64,000 bases of DNA from Xylanibacter rarus (GCF_001275135.1 NZ_LFQU01000011.1:45425-109424), one strand, 5' to 3'. Positions 25,458 to 35,232 are shown, numbered from the stretch's first letter. Notes: generated by a model not told the origin, from the sequence alone. Made by a program: numbers and translations.

Positions 25458-26371
25458 AAGTTATATGCTGTTAGTGCTAAGGTACCTGCTGTCAGGCAGC
25501 AGAACGTGATGTTTGTCAGCTTTGTATTTGTCAGTGCTATATAGTGGGCTGCCAGTATGCTCGTGCTTATTGTCATTATGCTTAACAGCGGCTTTATGTG
25601 CTGCGGTTGTAATATTATAAAGACAAAGGTTATGGCGGTCATTGTTATGAGAATCTCATAAATCATCCTGGTTCTTATCTTGTCCTTATAGCTGTTGCGC
25701 AGAAAATGGAAGCTGCCTATTGCAGCGATAATCGTGATGTAAGCAAAAGTAGCTATTATGTGATAATTGCTGAAGTCAAACTGGAATGGCGATGCAAACT
25801 GAGCTATCGACTCTATGTGGGCGAGCAGAAGGTCGGCCGTGCCGTTGAAGATGAAATATCCCGACAGAAACCAGTATGGCGCTGTTATGCCGATGAGTGA
25901 CGCCAGGAGCGAACGCATGCTGAACGACATGAGGTTGGCACGCATCATTATCCATAGGAATGGTACGAAGTATAATATCTGAATGAAAAAGATGCTGGCA
26001 ATGCCGATGAAGAAAAATGCATAGAACACCAAGCCTTGCGAGCGCTTGTTCTGATAGCATTTGAACAGAATAAGATATGTGGCAACAATACAAAACTGGA
26101 CGACCCACACGTCTGTGGAATCGAAAAGAAAAGCAGACATGAGCGTAAGTGCCATAAACGAACAGGAAACCATACGGCTGTAGATGCGTATGAGCGAGTT
26201 GCTGTTGTTGAGTTCGACCATCAAATAGGCAGAAAGTCCGAACAACAGGAAATGAAGATACAGCTGATTTGCGATAAGGCCGCCTGCCAGCCATATCATA
26301 ATTGAATAAACTGCCGTCACCGGCAGTGCGAAGCGGCTTCCCGCTATTTTGTTCTGTAATCTTTTTACCAC
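25445..26371 (-). CDS. Multi-pass membrane protein of unknown function
   Basis: A 308-residue hydrophobic protein with about nine membrane segments and a short basic N-terminus (MVKRLQNKIAGSRFALPVTA). It has a central motif FIQILYFVPFLWIMMRANLM and a conserved-looking PYWFLSGYFIF. It resembles the DUF6427-type membrane proteins of Bacteroidota, but I cannot assign a function. It overlaps the YqaA-type gene by 13 bases and probably shares its transcript. Confidence 0.75.
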   Translation of the reverse strand: MVKRLQNKIAGSRFALPVTAVYSIMIWLAGGLIANQLYLHFLLFGLSAYLMVELNNSNSLIRIYSRMVSCSFMALTLMSAFLFDSTDVWVVQFCIVATYLILFKCYQNKRSQGLVFYAFFFIGIASIFFIQILYFVPFLWIMMRANLMSFSMRSLLASLIGITAPYWFLSGYFIFNGTADLLLAHIESIAQFASPFQFDFSNYHIIATFAYITIIAAIGSFHFLRNSYKDKIRTRMIYEILITMTAITFVFIILQPQHIKPLLSIMTISTSILAAHYIALTNTKLTNITFCCLTAGTLALTAYNLWIP

Positions 26372-26639
26372 TTCTGAAAACCTTAAATTCTTTAATTATA
26401 ATGGAAATATATGTTCCAATAAGAACACCTTATTATAATAGAAGATGGTGTGACAAAATATTGTTAAAGGATGCTTCCGTTATTTGTTAACAGTCTTCCC
26501 TTGTAACTAAGGCAGATTTAAAGCTGTTTTAACGGGCTGTTTCTATTTGTTTCTGCTCATCGGGCACGAACTTATTTCAGCCTTTTCCTGTAACTACATA
26601 TTTTGACACACCGTCTTGACCTTCAATGTTACCTTCCGT

Positions 26640-27908
26640 CTAGAGGTCTTGTCCTATATCGCTGCGGAAGTATTTGTCCTTAAACTCAATCTTCTGAGCT
26701 TCTTCAAACGATTTCTTCAAGGCTTCTTCCTTGTCTTTTCCGTAAGAGCTTACTGCTATCACGCGTCCGCCTGCCGTGACGATATTGCCGTCTTTGATGG
26801 CAGTACCGGAGTGGAACACGATGCTTCCTTCAACTTTGTCAATGCCGCTGATGGTGTAGCCCTTGGCATATTTCTCGGGATATCCGCCGCTTACAAGCAT
26901 TACGCATACGGCTGCACGCTCGTCGAATTCAATTTCACGCTTGTCGAGATCGCCGTTGGCCACGCCTTCAAAGAGGTCTACGATGTCGCTCTTCAGACGC
27001 AGCATCACGCTCTCAGTCTCTGGGTCGCCCATGCGGCAGTTGTATTCGATAACCATCGGGTCGCCGTTGACGTTGATAAGACCGAAGAAGATGAAGCCCT
27101 TATAGTCGATGCCTTCTGCTGCAAGTCCGTCTACGGTCGGGCGGATTATGCGGTCTTCAACCTTCTGCATCCATTCTTTTGTTGCGAAGGGCACAGGAGT
27201 TACGCTGCCCATTCCGCCGGTGTTGAGGCCTGTGTCGTGTTCGCCTATGCGCTTGTAGTCTTTTGCCTCAGGCAGGATCTTATAGTTCTTGCCGTCTGTC
27301 AGTACAAATACTGAGCATTCGATACCGCTCAGGAACTCTTCGATTACAACATTTGCCGATGCGTTGCCGAACATTCCGTCGAGCATTTCCTTGAATTCTT
27401 TCTTGGCTTCTTCAAGTGTCGGAACAATAAGAACACCCTTGCCGGCACACAAGCCGTCAGCCTTTAGAACATAAGGAGGCTGGAGCGTTTCGAGAAATTT
27501 CAGTCCTTCCTCAATGTTTGTGCCGTTGAATGTCTGGTATCTTGCTGTCGGTATGTTGTGGCGCTGCATGAATCCCTTGGCAAAATCTTTTGATCCTTCA
27601 AGAACAGCTCCCTGCTTTGACGGACCGATGACGGGGATGTTGGCTGTGCGTGCATCATTCTTGAATTCATCATAGATGCCTTTTACCAGGGGATCTTCCG
27701 GTCCTACAACAACCATGTTGATGCCTTTCTCTACGGCAAAGTCCTTCAGTGATCCGAAGTTGTCAGCCTTTATGTCAACATTCTCGCCTACATTGGCTGT
27801 TCCGGCATTGCCCGGAGCAATATATAGTTTCTCAACTTTGTCGCTTTGAGCTATTTTCCATGCCAGTGCATGTTCGCGGCCGCCTCCGCCCAATAATAAT
27901 ATCTTCAT
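26640..27908 (-). CDS. purD: Phosphoribosylamine-glycine ligase
   Basis: A 422-residue ATP-grasp enzyme of purine synthesis (GAR synthetase) of normal length. It starts with the family signature [20 protein letters not shown]. Other family motifs are [29 protein letters not shown] and [13 protein letters not shown]. It lies 27 bases downstream of a DPP-IV-type peptidase gene and may share its transcript. Confidence 0.96.
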   Translation of the reverse strand: MKILLLGGGGREHALAWKIAQSDKVEKLYIAPGNAGTANVGENVDIKADNFGSLKDFAVEKGINMVVVGPEDPLVKGIYDEFKNDARTANIPVIGPSKQGAVLEGSKDFAKGFMQRHNIPTARYQTFNGTNIEEGLKFLETLQPPYVLKADGLCAGKGVLIVPTLEEAKKEFKEMLDGMFGNASANVVIEEFLSGIECSVFVLTDGKNYKILPEAKDYKRIGEHDTGLNTGGMGSVTPVPFATKEWMQKVEDRIIRPTVDGLAAEGIDYKGFIFFGLINVNGDPMVIEYNCRMGDPETESVMLRLKSDIVDLFEGVANGDLDKREIEFDERAAVCVMLVSGGYPEKYAKGYTISGIDKVEGSIVFHSGTAIKDGNIVTAGGRVIAVSSYGKDKEEALKKSFEEAQKIEFKDKYFRSDIGQDL

Positions 27909-27935
27909 TTTTATGATAAGATTTGTTTATCGTTT

Positions 27936-30134
27936 TTACTTTAGATAATCCTCAAAATATTGTGTTATTCTTTCATGCAGGTGTACGCTTTGATGACCCA
28001 TCATGTTGTGTCCCTCGCCGGGATATACAAAGAAGTCGGGCTGCGTGCCTGCCTCGATGCAAGCCTTAAGGAATGAGATGGCATGTTGCGGAACTACAGT
28101 CGGGTCGACAGTGCCTATTATTATCTGCAGTTTGCCTTTCAGGTTCTTTGCTTTGTTTATCAGGCTTGTTTCTGCATAACCTTCAGGGTTGGCCTGCGGT
28201 GTGTCCATATAACGCTCGCCGTACATCACTTCATACCATTTCCAGTCGATTACCGGACCGCCTGCAACGCCTACTTTAAATACGTCGGGGTAGGTTGTCA
28301 TGAGCGATGTTGTCATGAATCCGCCGAAACTCCAGCCGTGAACTCCCATGCGTGTGGTGTCTACATAAGCAAGGCTCTTCAGATATTCTACACCTTTGAG
28401 CTGGTCTTTCATCTCCTCTACGCCAAGGTGGCGGAATGTTGCCTGCTCAAAGTCGCGTCCGCGGTCGCACGAACCTCTGTTGTCGAGGATGAAGAGCAGA
28501 TAGCCCTTCTGAGCCATATATGTTTCCCAGCTGCGGCTCGCATAGTGCCAGCGTGCCTCCACGTTGCGTATGCCGGGGCCTCCGTAAACGTATACAACGG
28601 TAGGATATTTCTTGTTAGGATCAAAGCCTATCGGCTTCACCATTCTGTAATACAGGTCTGTGGTGCCGTCGGCAGCCTTGATGGTTCCACAAGAATACTC
28701 TGGTACATTGTAGCCTTTCCATGGGTCGGCAGCTGTAAAATAGTTGACGTTTTTAGCGTCGCCTGTGCTTACAATGTTTATCTTGCGCGGCACATCTGGT
28801 TCGCTGTAGTTGTCATAAAGATATTTTCCGGTGCTTGACAGAATCATCTCACAATGTCCTCCTGCGCCGCGTGTTGAAGCGTGGAAGCCTTTGCCGTTGT
28901 CAAGCAGAGTGCGCTTGCCGGTCTCTATGTTAACCATATAAAGGTTGTTCTGGATGGGGCTGCATTCTGTTGAAAGTATGATTGCACTTTTCTTCGACTC
29001 GTTGAATCCTACGAGTTCAAGTACAAGCCATTTGCCGCTTGTTATCTGCTTGAGCTGCTCGCCTTTGGTATTGAACAGATACAGATGGTTGTATCCGTCT
29101 TTCTCACTCTGCAGTATGAACTTGCTGTCGTCCCAAGGCAAGAATGTGATAGGAGTTACCGGATGAACATATTTGTCGTTATGTTCCTTATAGAGAGTCT
29201 CGAGCTTGTTGCCTGTTGTTGCGTCATAGCTTACGAGCGCCATGTCTGTCTGGTCGCGGTTAAGCTCTATCATATAAACTTTCTTGCAGTCGGGGCTCCA
29301 TGCTATGTTTGTGAAATAGCGGTCTGTTGGGTCGCCTGCTTTCAGATATATTGTCTTTCCTGTCTTCAGGTTATAAACGCCCACTGTAACCTTATGGCTT
29401 GTTTCGCCCGCCATAGGATATTTTATTGGCGTTTCGGTGGCAATGCGTGTGTCGATGTTAACGAGCGGATAGTCGGCAACCATGCTCTGATCCATGCGGT
29501 AGAAAGCCAGACTCTGTCCGTCGGGACTCCAGAATGTGCCTTTATATATTCCGAATTCATCGCGGTGTACGCTCTGTCCGTAAACAATCTCCCTGCTTCC
29601 GTCGGTTGTCAGCTGAGTGGTTTTGCCTTCGCCGTCGGTAACAAACAGGTTGTCATCCTTTACAAAAGCAACAGCTCTTGATGCGGCGTTCCATTCTGCG
29701 TTGCTTTCGCCTTCGCAGCTTTGGCGCCATACAACCTTTTTCGACTTGAAGTCGATGAGCATGCGCTCTTTCTTGCCGTTGATCAGTACGAGTGATTTTT
29801 CGGGATAGGGGAATGAGGCATAGAACAGGTGACGGATTTTGGTGCTGTCGTCTGTTCCTGCCCATTTGTTGATGTCGTCAACAGTAAACATCACGGTCTC
29901 TTTGCCGGTTTTCTTGTTGACCAGGCTGCATTCTTCCGTGTCTGTTCTCACGAGTTGGTCACCCCACCATGTAAGATACCTGTTCTTAGGCACCATGTTA
30001 TGGTAGTTCTTGCCGCCGAAGTTAAGGTCTTCGAGCGTAAACTGCTTCTGGGCATTTACAGCTGTTGTTGTTAGCATCATCAGTAATGAAAATAAACCCA
30101 ATTTGGCTAAAGCCGCAATATTCTTATGTTTCAT
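27936..30134 (-). CDS. S9 family prolyl oligopeptidase (DPP-IV type)
   Basis: From ATG 30134 this protein has about 732 residues, a signal peptide (MKHKNIAALAKLGLFSLLMM) and a beta-propeller domain. The C-terminal alpha/beta-hydrolase has the nucleophile motif GWSFGGFMT, the GGP element (YVYGGPGIRNVEARWHYASR) and the catalytic His in PGEGHNMMG. DPP-IV enzymes remove X-Pro dipeptides from peptides in the periplasm, a key nutrient route in peptide-fermenting Bacteroidales. The start is ATG 2 bases after the methyltransferase stop (TGATTATG). Confidence 0.93.
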   Translation of the reverse strand: MKHKNIAALAKLGLFSLLMMLTTTAVNAQKQFTLEDLNFGGKNYHNMVPKNRYLTWWGDQLVRTDTEECSLVNKKTGKETVMFTVDDINKWAGTDDSTKIRHLFYASFPYPEKSLVLINGKKERMLIDFKSKKVVWRQSCEGESNAEWNAASRAVAFVKDDNLFVTDGEGKTTQLTTDGSREIVYGQSVHRDEFGIYKGTFWSPDGQSLAFYRMDQSMVADYPLVNIDTRIATETPIKYPMAGETSHKVTVGVYNLKTGKTIYLKAGDPTDRYFTNIAWSPDCKKVYMIELNRDQTDMALVSYDATTGNKLETLYKEHNDKYVHPVTPITFLPWDDSKFILQSEKDGYNHLYLFNTKGEQLKQITSGKWLVLELVGFNESKKSAIILSTECSPIQNNLYMVNIETGKRTLLDNGKGFHASTRGAGGHCEMILSSTGKYLYDNYSEPDVPRKINIVSTGDAKNVNYFTAADPWKGYNVPEYSCGTIKAADGTTDLYYRMVKPIGFDPNKKYPTVVYVYGGPGIRNVEARWHYASRSWETYMAQKGYLLFILDNRGSCDRGRDFEQATFRHLGVEEMKDQLKGVEYLKSLAYVDTTRMGVHGWSFGGFMTTSLMTTYPDVFKVGVAGGPVIDWKWYEVMYGERYMDTPQANPEGYAETSLINKAKNLKGKLQIIIGTVDPTVVPQHAISFLKACIEAGTQPDFFVYPGEGHNMMGHQSVHLHERITQYFEDYLK

Positions 30135-30136
30135 AA

Positions 30137-31633
30137 TCAAAACGTTTTACGGTGATCGCGTTTGCCTTTGTTGTCTTTATAGCCTTTTCCACCTTTGCGT
30201 CCGCCCCTGTCGCCGTTGTCGTCGAAGTTGCGGCCCTTGCGCTTGTCGTAGCTAAAATCCTTATGGTCGTCAAAGTCTCTGCGCTCACGGCCGCCTTTTC
30301 TGCGCTCGCGTCCGCCGTCGCCGCTGTCTTTGAACGAAATCTTGTGGAATTTGAACGTGCGGATGTCGCCTTCCTCGTTGTCATCTTCCTCTTCAATGCG
30401 CTTCTTGAACTCGCGGTTTTTCTTGAAGCGGTGCTTGTCGGCCATGGCGCGTTTCTCTTCTTCGGTCTTCAGGATGTTTCCTTCGCTTCTGAAGTCTTTC
30501 AGCTTGCCGTCAAATATCTGATATTTACGGAATTCGCACTCAAGCGAACCGTTGTAGAGAGGTATCTTTATTGATGGTTTCAGGCCTATCTGGTCAAAGC
30601 ACTCCTCGCGATAGCTGAGCACCCATGCATCGTTCTCCTTAAACTGATGTTTCAGTATTTCGCCTATAGTGCGGTAAGTTCCCAGCAGGTCTGGTGTAGA
30701 TATTCTTTCACCATAAGGCGGGTTTGTCACCATTATAGCCTTTTCAGCAGGCTGCTTAAAGTTCTTTATGTCAGCCTGTTCTATGGTTATGCATTTTGTC
30801 ATGCCGGCAGCCTTGACGTTTAGGCGCGCCTTTGTAACGGCTGCAAGGTCGATGTCATAGCCATATATGTGGTGAGTAAATTCGCGCTCATTAGAGTCGT
30901 CGTTGTAAATTTGGTCGAAAAGGTCGCGGTCAAAGTCGGGCCATTTCTCGAAGGCATATTCCTTTCTGAACAGACCGGGGGCCATGTTGTGGGCTATCAG
31001 GGCAGCCTCTATGGGCAGAGTTCCCGATCCGCACATCGGGTCAACAAAGTCTGTTTCGCCTCTCCAGCCGGTCATAAGAATCATTCCGGCAGCGAGAACC
31101 TCATTGAGAGGAGCCTCGACAGACTCCTGTCTGTATCCTCTTCTGTGAAGACTTTCACCACTCGAGTCGAGCGACAGCGTACACTGGTCTTCGGCGATGT
31201 GCATGTTCAGGCGAATGTCCGGGTTGGCCACTGATATGTTAGGACGCTTTCCGAATTTTTCGCGGAACTGGTCTACTATGGCATCTTTCACCTTGTAAGA
31301 CACAAATTTTGAATGTCTGAATTCCTCAGAGAACACAACCGAGTCAACCGAGAAACTCTTTTTCAGGTCGAGATACTGTGTCCAGTCTATTTTCTTTATT
31401 TCGTCATACACCTTGTCGGCCGTGTCTGCCTTGAAGTGTGCAATAGGTTTCAAAATTCTTATTGCCGTGTGCAACTGAAAGTTAGCCCGATACATCATTT
31501 CCTTGTTACCGGTGAACGACACCATGCGTCGTCCTGTCTGCACATTGTTAGCTCCAAGCTCTGTCAGCTCCTGTGCCAAAACGGGCTCCAGACCCATGAA
31601 CGTTTTGGCGATGAGTTCAAATTCTTGTTCCAT
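30137..31633 (-). CDS. THUMP-domain 23S rRNA (guanine-N2)-methyltransferase, RlmL-like
   Basis: A 498-residue protein. The THUMP domain covers about residues 45-155. The Rossmann methyltransferase part contains DPMCGSGTLPIEAALIAHNM and the catalytic NPPYGERIS. These match the RlmL family that methylates G2445 of 23S rRNA, without the second RlmK half. Residues from about 400 to the end form a highly basic, Arg-Gly-rich tail (GGRERRKGGRERRDFDDHKD, then RGGRKGGKGYKD), probably an RNA-binding extension. It is the first gene of a run with the DPP-IV gene and purD. Confidence 0.9.
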   Translation of the reverse strand: MEQEFELIAKTFMGLEPVLAQELTELGANNVQTGRRMVSFTGNKEMMYRANFQLHTAIRILKPIAHFKADTADKVYDEIKKIDWTQYLDLKKSFSVDSVVFSEEFRHSKFVSYKVKDAIVDQFREKFGKRPNISVANPDIRLNMHIAEDQCTLSLDSSGESLHRRGYRQESVEAPLNEVLAAGMILMTGWRGETDFVDPMCGSGTLPIEAALIAHNMAPGLFRKEYAFEKWPDFDRDLFDQIYNDDSNEREFTHHIYGYDIDLAAVTKARLNVKAAGMTKCITIEQADIKNFKQPAEKAIMVTNPPYGERISTPDLLGTYRTIGEILKHQFKENDAWVLSYREECFDQIGLKPSIKIPLYNGSLECEFRKYQIFDGKLKDFRSEGNILKTEEEKRAMADKHRFKKNREFKKRIEEEDDNEEGDIRTFKFHKISFKDSGDGGRERRKGGRERRDFDDHKDFSYDKRKGRNFDDNGDRGGRKGGKGYKDNKGKRDHRKTF

Positions 31634-31714
31634 TATAAAGGTTTTTCTTTGTTATTTTGCGAGTGGTTGTTTTATTGGGTTAATTTGATTTTTTATATTT
31701 CCTTTTTTGCAGTT

Positions 31715-32011
31715 CTATGTCTTTTGGGCTACGAAGCACAGGCCTGCTGCAATCTGGTCTGACAGCAACTTGTGCAGCCGCTCTATGTTAATTCCGATAT
31801 GATATGTGATTGTTCTGATATTTACCGTCGGCTTCCCATAATATCCGGGACACAAGATAGAACGCGAAAGCTCTATGATTTCTTTAAGCGTCTTGCCTGA
31901 AGGAAGCCGATCCCCGTCACGATGCCGGTGAAATAATTCCTTATGAGATTCCGGCTTTGACAGTCGTTCTGTTGTCGTGGTGAGAATCTTCGTTAAATTA
32001 TCAGTGCTCAT
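31715..32011 (-). pseudogene. Truncated serine O-acetyltransferase (N-terminal fragment)
   Basis: The 98 residues match the N-terminal helical part of Bacteroidota serine acetyltransferases (LPSGKTLKEIIELSRSILCP, then GYYGKPTVNIRTITYHIGIN and LLSDQIAAGLCF). The hexapeptide-repeat catalytic domain, with the active-site His residues, is absent: the frame stops after VAQKT. The 80 bases before the next gene do not continue it in any frame. A consensus promoter remains upstream. It is therefore probably a decayed copy; a short regulatory protein is less likely. Confidence 0.75.
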
Positions 32012-32036
32012 GCAATTTTTATATCTATAATTTCTG

Positions 32037-32068
32037 CAAAATTAATTCATTTATAATTAAAAGCCAAA
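32037..32068 (-). promoter_or_regulatory. Consensus promoter of the acetyltransferase fragment
   Basis: The minus strand reads TTTG (32068-32065), a 20-base spacer, then TAATTTTG (32044-32037), about 26 bases before the fragment start. Confidence 0.6.
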
Positions 32069-32247
32069 TTTTTTTACTTTTATTCCGTTTGACTTTTTCA
32101 TATCTGTTATATGATGTTGCATGTGGCTTGTCCGTGCGGTTTCGCGGCATGTGGCGTCATGCTGTTTAGCTTTTGTTTTTATATGTTTTGACATTGGCAG
32201 GCATACAACTTGTCGGGCCGGCTTTGTCAAAAAACAGCCAAATTTGT

Positions 32248-32278
32248 TTTGTTCTGCTCTCAACTTGCATTATCTTTG
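32248..32278 (+). promoter_or_regulatory. Consensus promoter of the ArsG-like permease gene
   Basis: TTTG (32248-32251), a 19-base spacer, then TATCTTTG (32271-32278). The leader is about 90 bases to ATG 32373. Confidence 0.65.
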
Positions 32279-32372
32279 CATGTCGAAAAGCGATGCCTAT
32301 GCTTAATGTGGCATACTGTTGCATGGTTTTCAGGCTTGTTTTTGTTTTTTATTCTTATTATTTTCAGATGAT

Positions 32373-33071
32373 ATGGATTGGATACACGGCATAATAGAGC
32401 ATACTCAGTTTCCTTTGTTGACGGCGTTTTTGCTTGGTCTTATAGTGGCACTTCACCCCTGTCCGCTTGCCACCAACATTGCAGCCATGGGCTATATTGC
32501 GCGCGATGTGGCTAACCGTCGCCGAGTGTTTCTTAACGGACTTTTCTACACCTTCGGCCGGATGATTGCCTATTCGGTGCTTGGCATGGTGCTTATCGTT
32601 GTTTTGCGCAACGGTGCCGACATGCTGTCGCTGGGCCACTGGTTCAGCGAGTGGGGCGAGCGTCTGCTGGCTCCGGTGCTCATAGTCATCGGATTATATT
32701 TCATGCTCGGCCATCTGATCCACCGCCATGAGCATTGTCCCAATGTGCATTCACGCGGACATCGCTTCCATGGGGCCGGAGGCAGCATGGCTCTGGGGCT
32801 TCTTCTTGCCCTGTCGTTCTGTCCTGAGAGTGCCGTGGTTTATTTCGGCATGCTCATGCCTCTTTCTGTCGAGTCGCACGGCGGATTCATGCTGCCCGTG
32901 GTCTTTTCTGTTGCCACAGCCATACCTACGGTGCTTATGGCTTGGGCCGTGGCTTACGGCCTTGCCGGCTTGTCGGCCATGAAGGAGCGCATGCATGTTC
33001 TTCAGCGCTGGGTCAGTGTCGGCGTGGGCGTCCTGTTTATCGGGGCAGGAGTGTTCTGCCTGTTCTTCTGA
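32373..33071 (+). CDS. ArsG-like/LIV-E-type membrane permease
   Basis: From ATG 32373 this protein has about 232 residues and six membrane segments. It belongs to the cytochrome c biogenesis/SafE-like transmembrane superfamily. The motif LIVALHPCPLATNIAAMGYI with a Cys-Pro in the first helix, then LGLLLALSFCPESAVVYFGM in the fourth, matches the family annotated as aromatic aminobenzylarsenical efflux permease ArsG in Bacteroidota. A His-rich loop (LIHRHEHCPNVHSRGHRFHG) could bind metal. The arsenical substrate is a name from the family and is not supported by context here. Redox or metal transport is equally plausible. The longer frame from 32319 has no better start. Confidence 0.75.
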   Translation: MDWIHGIIEHTQFPLLTAFLLGLIVALHPCPLATNIAAMGYIARDVANRRRVFLNGLFYTFGRMIAYSVLGMVLIVVLRNGADMLSLGHWFSEWGERLLAPVLIVIGLYFMLGHLIHRHEHCPNVHSRGHRFHGAGGSMALGLLLALSFCPESAVVYFGMLMPLSVESHGGFMLPVVFSVATAIPTVLMAWAVAYGLAGLSAMKERMHVLQRWVSVGVGVLFIGAGVFCLFF

Positions 33072-33099
33072 TGCCTTCTGGCTGTCGGTTTTTCCGGTG

Positions 33100-33756
33100 T
33101 CAGCGTGTTTGGTTTCCTTCAAAGCTTATGTTTACATGCTCAAAGCCCATTGCCTTCAGCATCTGCGTAAACTGCCTTTTGGCGTTGTCCTGTGCGTTTT
33201 CTATATTTTCTTTTGTAAGGCATCTTGCCTTCATTTTTGCATAGGCGCGCTTATACATGTCGGCCCTGTCCTTGTCGCTCCATGAGCCCGACTCGAAGAA
33301 CGATTTTGTGCGGGCTTCGTCTATGAAGTTCTCATCGAGCAGCTTTATCTTCGGCAGGGTTATCACGAGCGTGTCTTTGTCGACTTTTATCCAGTCGGCC
33401 TTGGCTTCGCTCATGTCGAATCCGAGGCGCAGTGTGCCGTAGTATATTCGTATCAGCTCGTCGTCCTTAAAGAAGCCTTTCCTCACGGTGTCTATCATTT
33501 CCTCGTTTTCAATAGACAGAAACTCCCATTCGCCTATCTCTTTCATCGCCAGCACCTGTGTCGGCGTTATGTCGATCTTGTCGTCTACGTATACTGTGGC
33601 CTCGTTGCCCCTGCACGACCTGACAAGATATGCCGACGCAATGATGGCTACAAGGATGACGATGAATATTATAGATAGCTTCAGGCGTCCTATCATCAGC
33701 CACATGCTGGCCCATTTGCTCCTTTTGCGGCGGTAGTTATTATTGAATTCTTCCAT
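33100..33756 (-). CDS. DUF4230 membrane protein
   Basis: About 218 residues from ATG 33756 (MEEFNNNYRRKRSKWASMWL). It has one N-terminal membrane helix (LSIIFIVILVAIIASAYLV) and then a DUF4230-type extracytoplasmic domain, with VLAMKEIGEWEFLSIENEEM and LVITLPKIKLLDENFIDEAR. Function unknown. It overlaps the upstream DUF4230 lipoprotein gene by 17 bases and shares its domain, so the two are diverged paralogues. A frame opening at 33777 is less likely. Confidence 0.8.
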   Translation of the reverse strand: MEEFNNNYRRKRSKWASMWLMIGRLKLSIIFIVILVAIIASAYLVRSCRGNEATVYVDDKIDITPTQVLAMKEIGEWEFLSIENEEMIDTVRKGFFKDDELIRIYYGTLRLGFDMSEAKADWIKVDKDTLVITLPKIKLLDENFIDEARTKSFFESGSWSDKDRADMYKRAYAKMKARCLTKENIENAQDNAKRQFTQMLKAMGFEHVNISFEGNQTR

Positions 33757-34420
33757 TTTCGATAGTGTTATTTTCAAGAATCATCGGCAGGTCGCTGTCG
33801 GTGAATTTCTTTCTGAACGTTATGGTTATGTTCTCCTCCTTGTATCCCATTTTGGTTATCATTGGTATCAGGGCATGCGCTGCGCTCTCCTTGGCCATGT
33901 CGAGTATGCCCAGCCGCGGTATGCTGCTGATTATCGCCGCCCGTCCCTGTTTCTCGTAGTTGGCCATTTCGGCGTCGCTGAAGTTCGACCTTATCAGCGA
34001 CACGTGCTTCTTTATCTCGTTGTGGTCAATGCGGCTTCCGGTCAGCTCAACCTTCGGGTCGGGCAGTATTATCTCTATCTTGTCGCCGTTGCGCCTTACG
34101 TTCTTTTCAGAGAAGTTGCCGAAGTCGATATATGCCTTCAGCGTGGCGTCTATCGGTATGGCTATCTTTCTCGTCGTGAGCGGCACGGAGAAGTCGAACT
34201 TCTGCTGCAGGAACGAGCCTTTCAGCTTCACCTGGTCGTCGTGCGTTACAATCTTGTGCACCTGATATTCAGCCGTGTACAGCTTGGCGCATTTCTTTAT
34301 CTGCATCACCATGACAGGTATGGTGTCTATCTTTTCGGCTTCTCTTTTCACGGGCTTTCTGTCTGTGCATGCCGTAAGCATCATTGCCGCGAGTGCCAGA
34401 TATAATATTATTGTTTTCAT
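33740..34420 (-). CDS. DUF4230 lipoprotein
   Basis: A 226-residue protein with a lipobox (MMLTAC at about residue 18) and a DUF4230-like domain (AKLYTAEYQVHKIVTHDD, IEIILPDPKVELTGSRIDHN). Function unknown. It is first of a two-gene operon with the membrane-anchored paralogue downstream. Both end with a similar motif (MGYKEENITITF here, MGFEHVNISFEG in the partner). Confidence 0.8.
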   Translation of the reverse strand: MKTIILYLALAAMMLTACTDRKPVKREAEKIDTIPVMVMQIKKCAKLYTAEYQVHKIVTHDDQVKLKGSFLQQKFDFSVPLTTRKIAIPIDATLKAYIDFGNFSEKNVRRNGDKIEIILPDPKVELTGSRIDHNEIKKHVSLIRSNFSDAEMANYEKQGRAAIISSIPRLGILDMAKESAAHALIPMITKMGYKEENITITFRKKFTDSDLPMILENNTIENGRIQ

Positions 34421-34429
34421 ACTTGATTA

Positions 34430-34437
34430 CAAAGTTA
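34430..34437 (-). promoter_or_regulatory. Promoter -7 element of the DUF4230 operon
   Basis: TAACTTTG on the minus strand, 10 bases before the start codon. No -33 box is seen at normal spacing, and the leader would be nearly absent. Confidence 0.35.
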
Positions 34438-34575
34438 ATCAAAAAAGTTATAATTACGGCGTCATTCAACCGTTATTTTTTTGCGTCTTTTATATTATTT
34501 TGATGTTAAAGCCCGTTTGTTTTTCTCATTGTGTAACAGTCAAATCAAATTTAAGGCTCGTTTAATTATTTTTAT

Positions 34576-34606
34576 TTTGTTCTTCGTGCTATTTGCATTA
34601 TCTTTG
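34576..34606 (+). promoter_or_regulatory. Consensus promoter of the DUF4738-like lipoprotein gene
   Basis: TTTG (34576-34579), a 19-base spacer, then TATCTTTG (34599-34606), 25 bases before ATG 34632. Confidence 0.65.
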
Positions 34607-34631
34607 CACGAGTAATTCTTAAAATACTGAA

Positions 34632-35201
34632 ATGAAATTAACGCACACATTGATTTTTATGGCGCTGATGTCGGTCGCCGCCGTGTCTTGCAGCGAGAAG
34701 AAACAACCGAGCAACATCATTGCCCATAAACCTGTAAAGAAGGCGCCCTCAGCTCCTGTGAAGATGCAGAATTCTGATTATGAGGATGCCGTGAGTTGGA
34801 TAGGAAGTTCTTATAATGTCAAGATAAGCCGCAGGTCAGACACCGGTCTGCCGCTGATTGTAGACGACAGCGGTAACAAGTATTACGACAACGTGATAAC
34901 GCTGAGCGTCGTACGCCCTGACGGGTCAGAGTTTTTCAACCGCAAGTTCACCAAGTCTGATTTCTCGTCATATATCGGTGAAGAGTATGCCAAGAAGAGC
35001 GCCTTGCTCGGCATCGTGCTTGAGAAGGCAGACGGCGACAATCTGAAATTCGCAGCCAGTGTGGGTGCCCCCGACGTGCTCAGCGACGACTATGTGCCGC
35101 TCATCATCACTATTTCGCGTACAGGAGGAGTGAGCATTCAGAAAGACTTGCGCATCGACTCTAACAGCGATCAGCCCGACTATGAGGATGAAGGTGTATA
35201 G
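34632..35201 (+). CDS. DUF4738-like lipoprotein
   Basis: A 189-residue protein with a lipoprotein signal (MSVAAVSC at about residue 20), a Lys/Pro-rich linker, and a single globular domain (GLPLIVDDSGNKYYDNVITL, RKFTKSDFSSYIGEEYAKKS). This resembles DUF4738 of Prevotella relatives. Function unknown. The C-terminus is acidic (DQPDYEDEGV). It is a single-gene unit between a consensus promoter and a strong terminator. Confidence 0.75.
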   Translation: MKLTHTLIFMALMSVAAVSCSEKKQPSNIIAHKPVKKAPSAPVKMQNSDYEDAVSWIGSSYNVKISRRSDTGLPLIVDDSGNKYYDNVITLSVVRPDGSEFFNRKFTKSDFSSYIGEEYAKKSALLGIVLEKADGDNLKFAASVGAPDVLSDDYVPLIITISRTGGVSIQKDLRIDSNSDQPDYEDEGV

Positions 35202-35232
35202 ACTGTTGTAACATATTGATAATCAGTAGATT

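Larger units (their letters stand above)
32012..32372. other. Divergent promoter region
   Basis: No gene is seen in these 361 AT-rich bases. The region carries back-to-back consensus promoters for the acetyltransferase fragment (32037-32068) and the permease gene (32248-32278). Confidence 0.55.

Noticed and set aside
32057-32263. A 68-residue minus-strand frame between the acetyltransferase fragment and the permease
   Set aside because: It overlaps two divergent promoters and has a composition unlike a protein; no motif was recognised.
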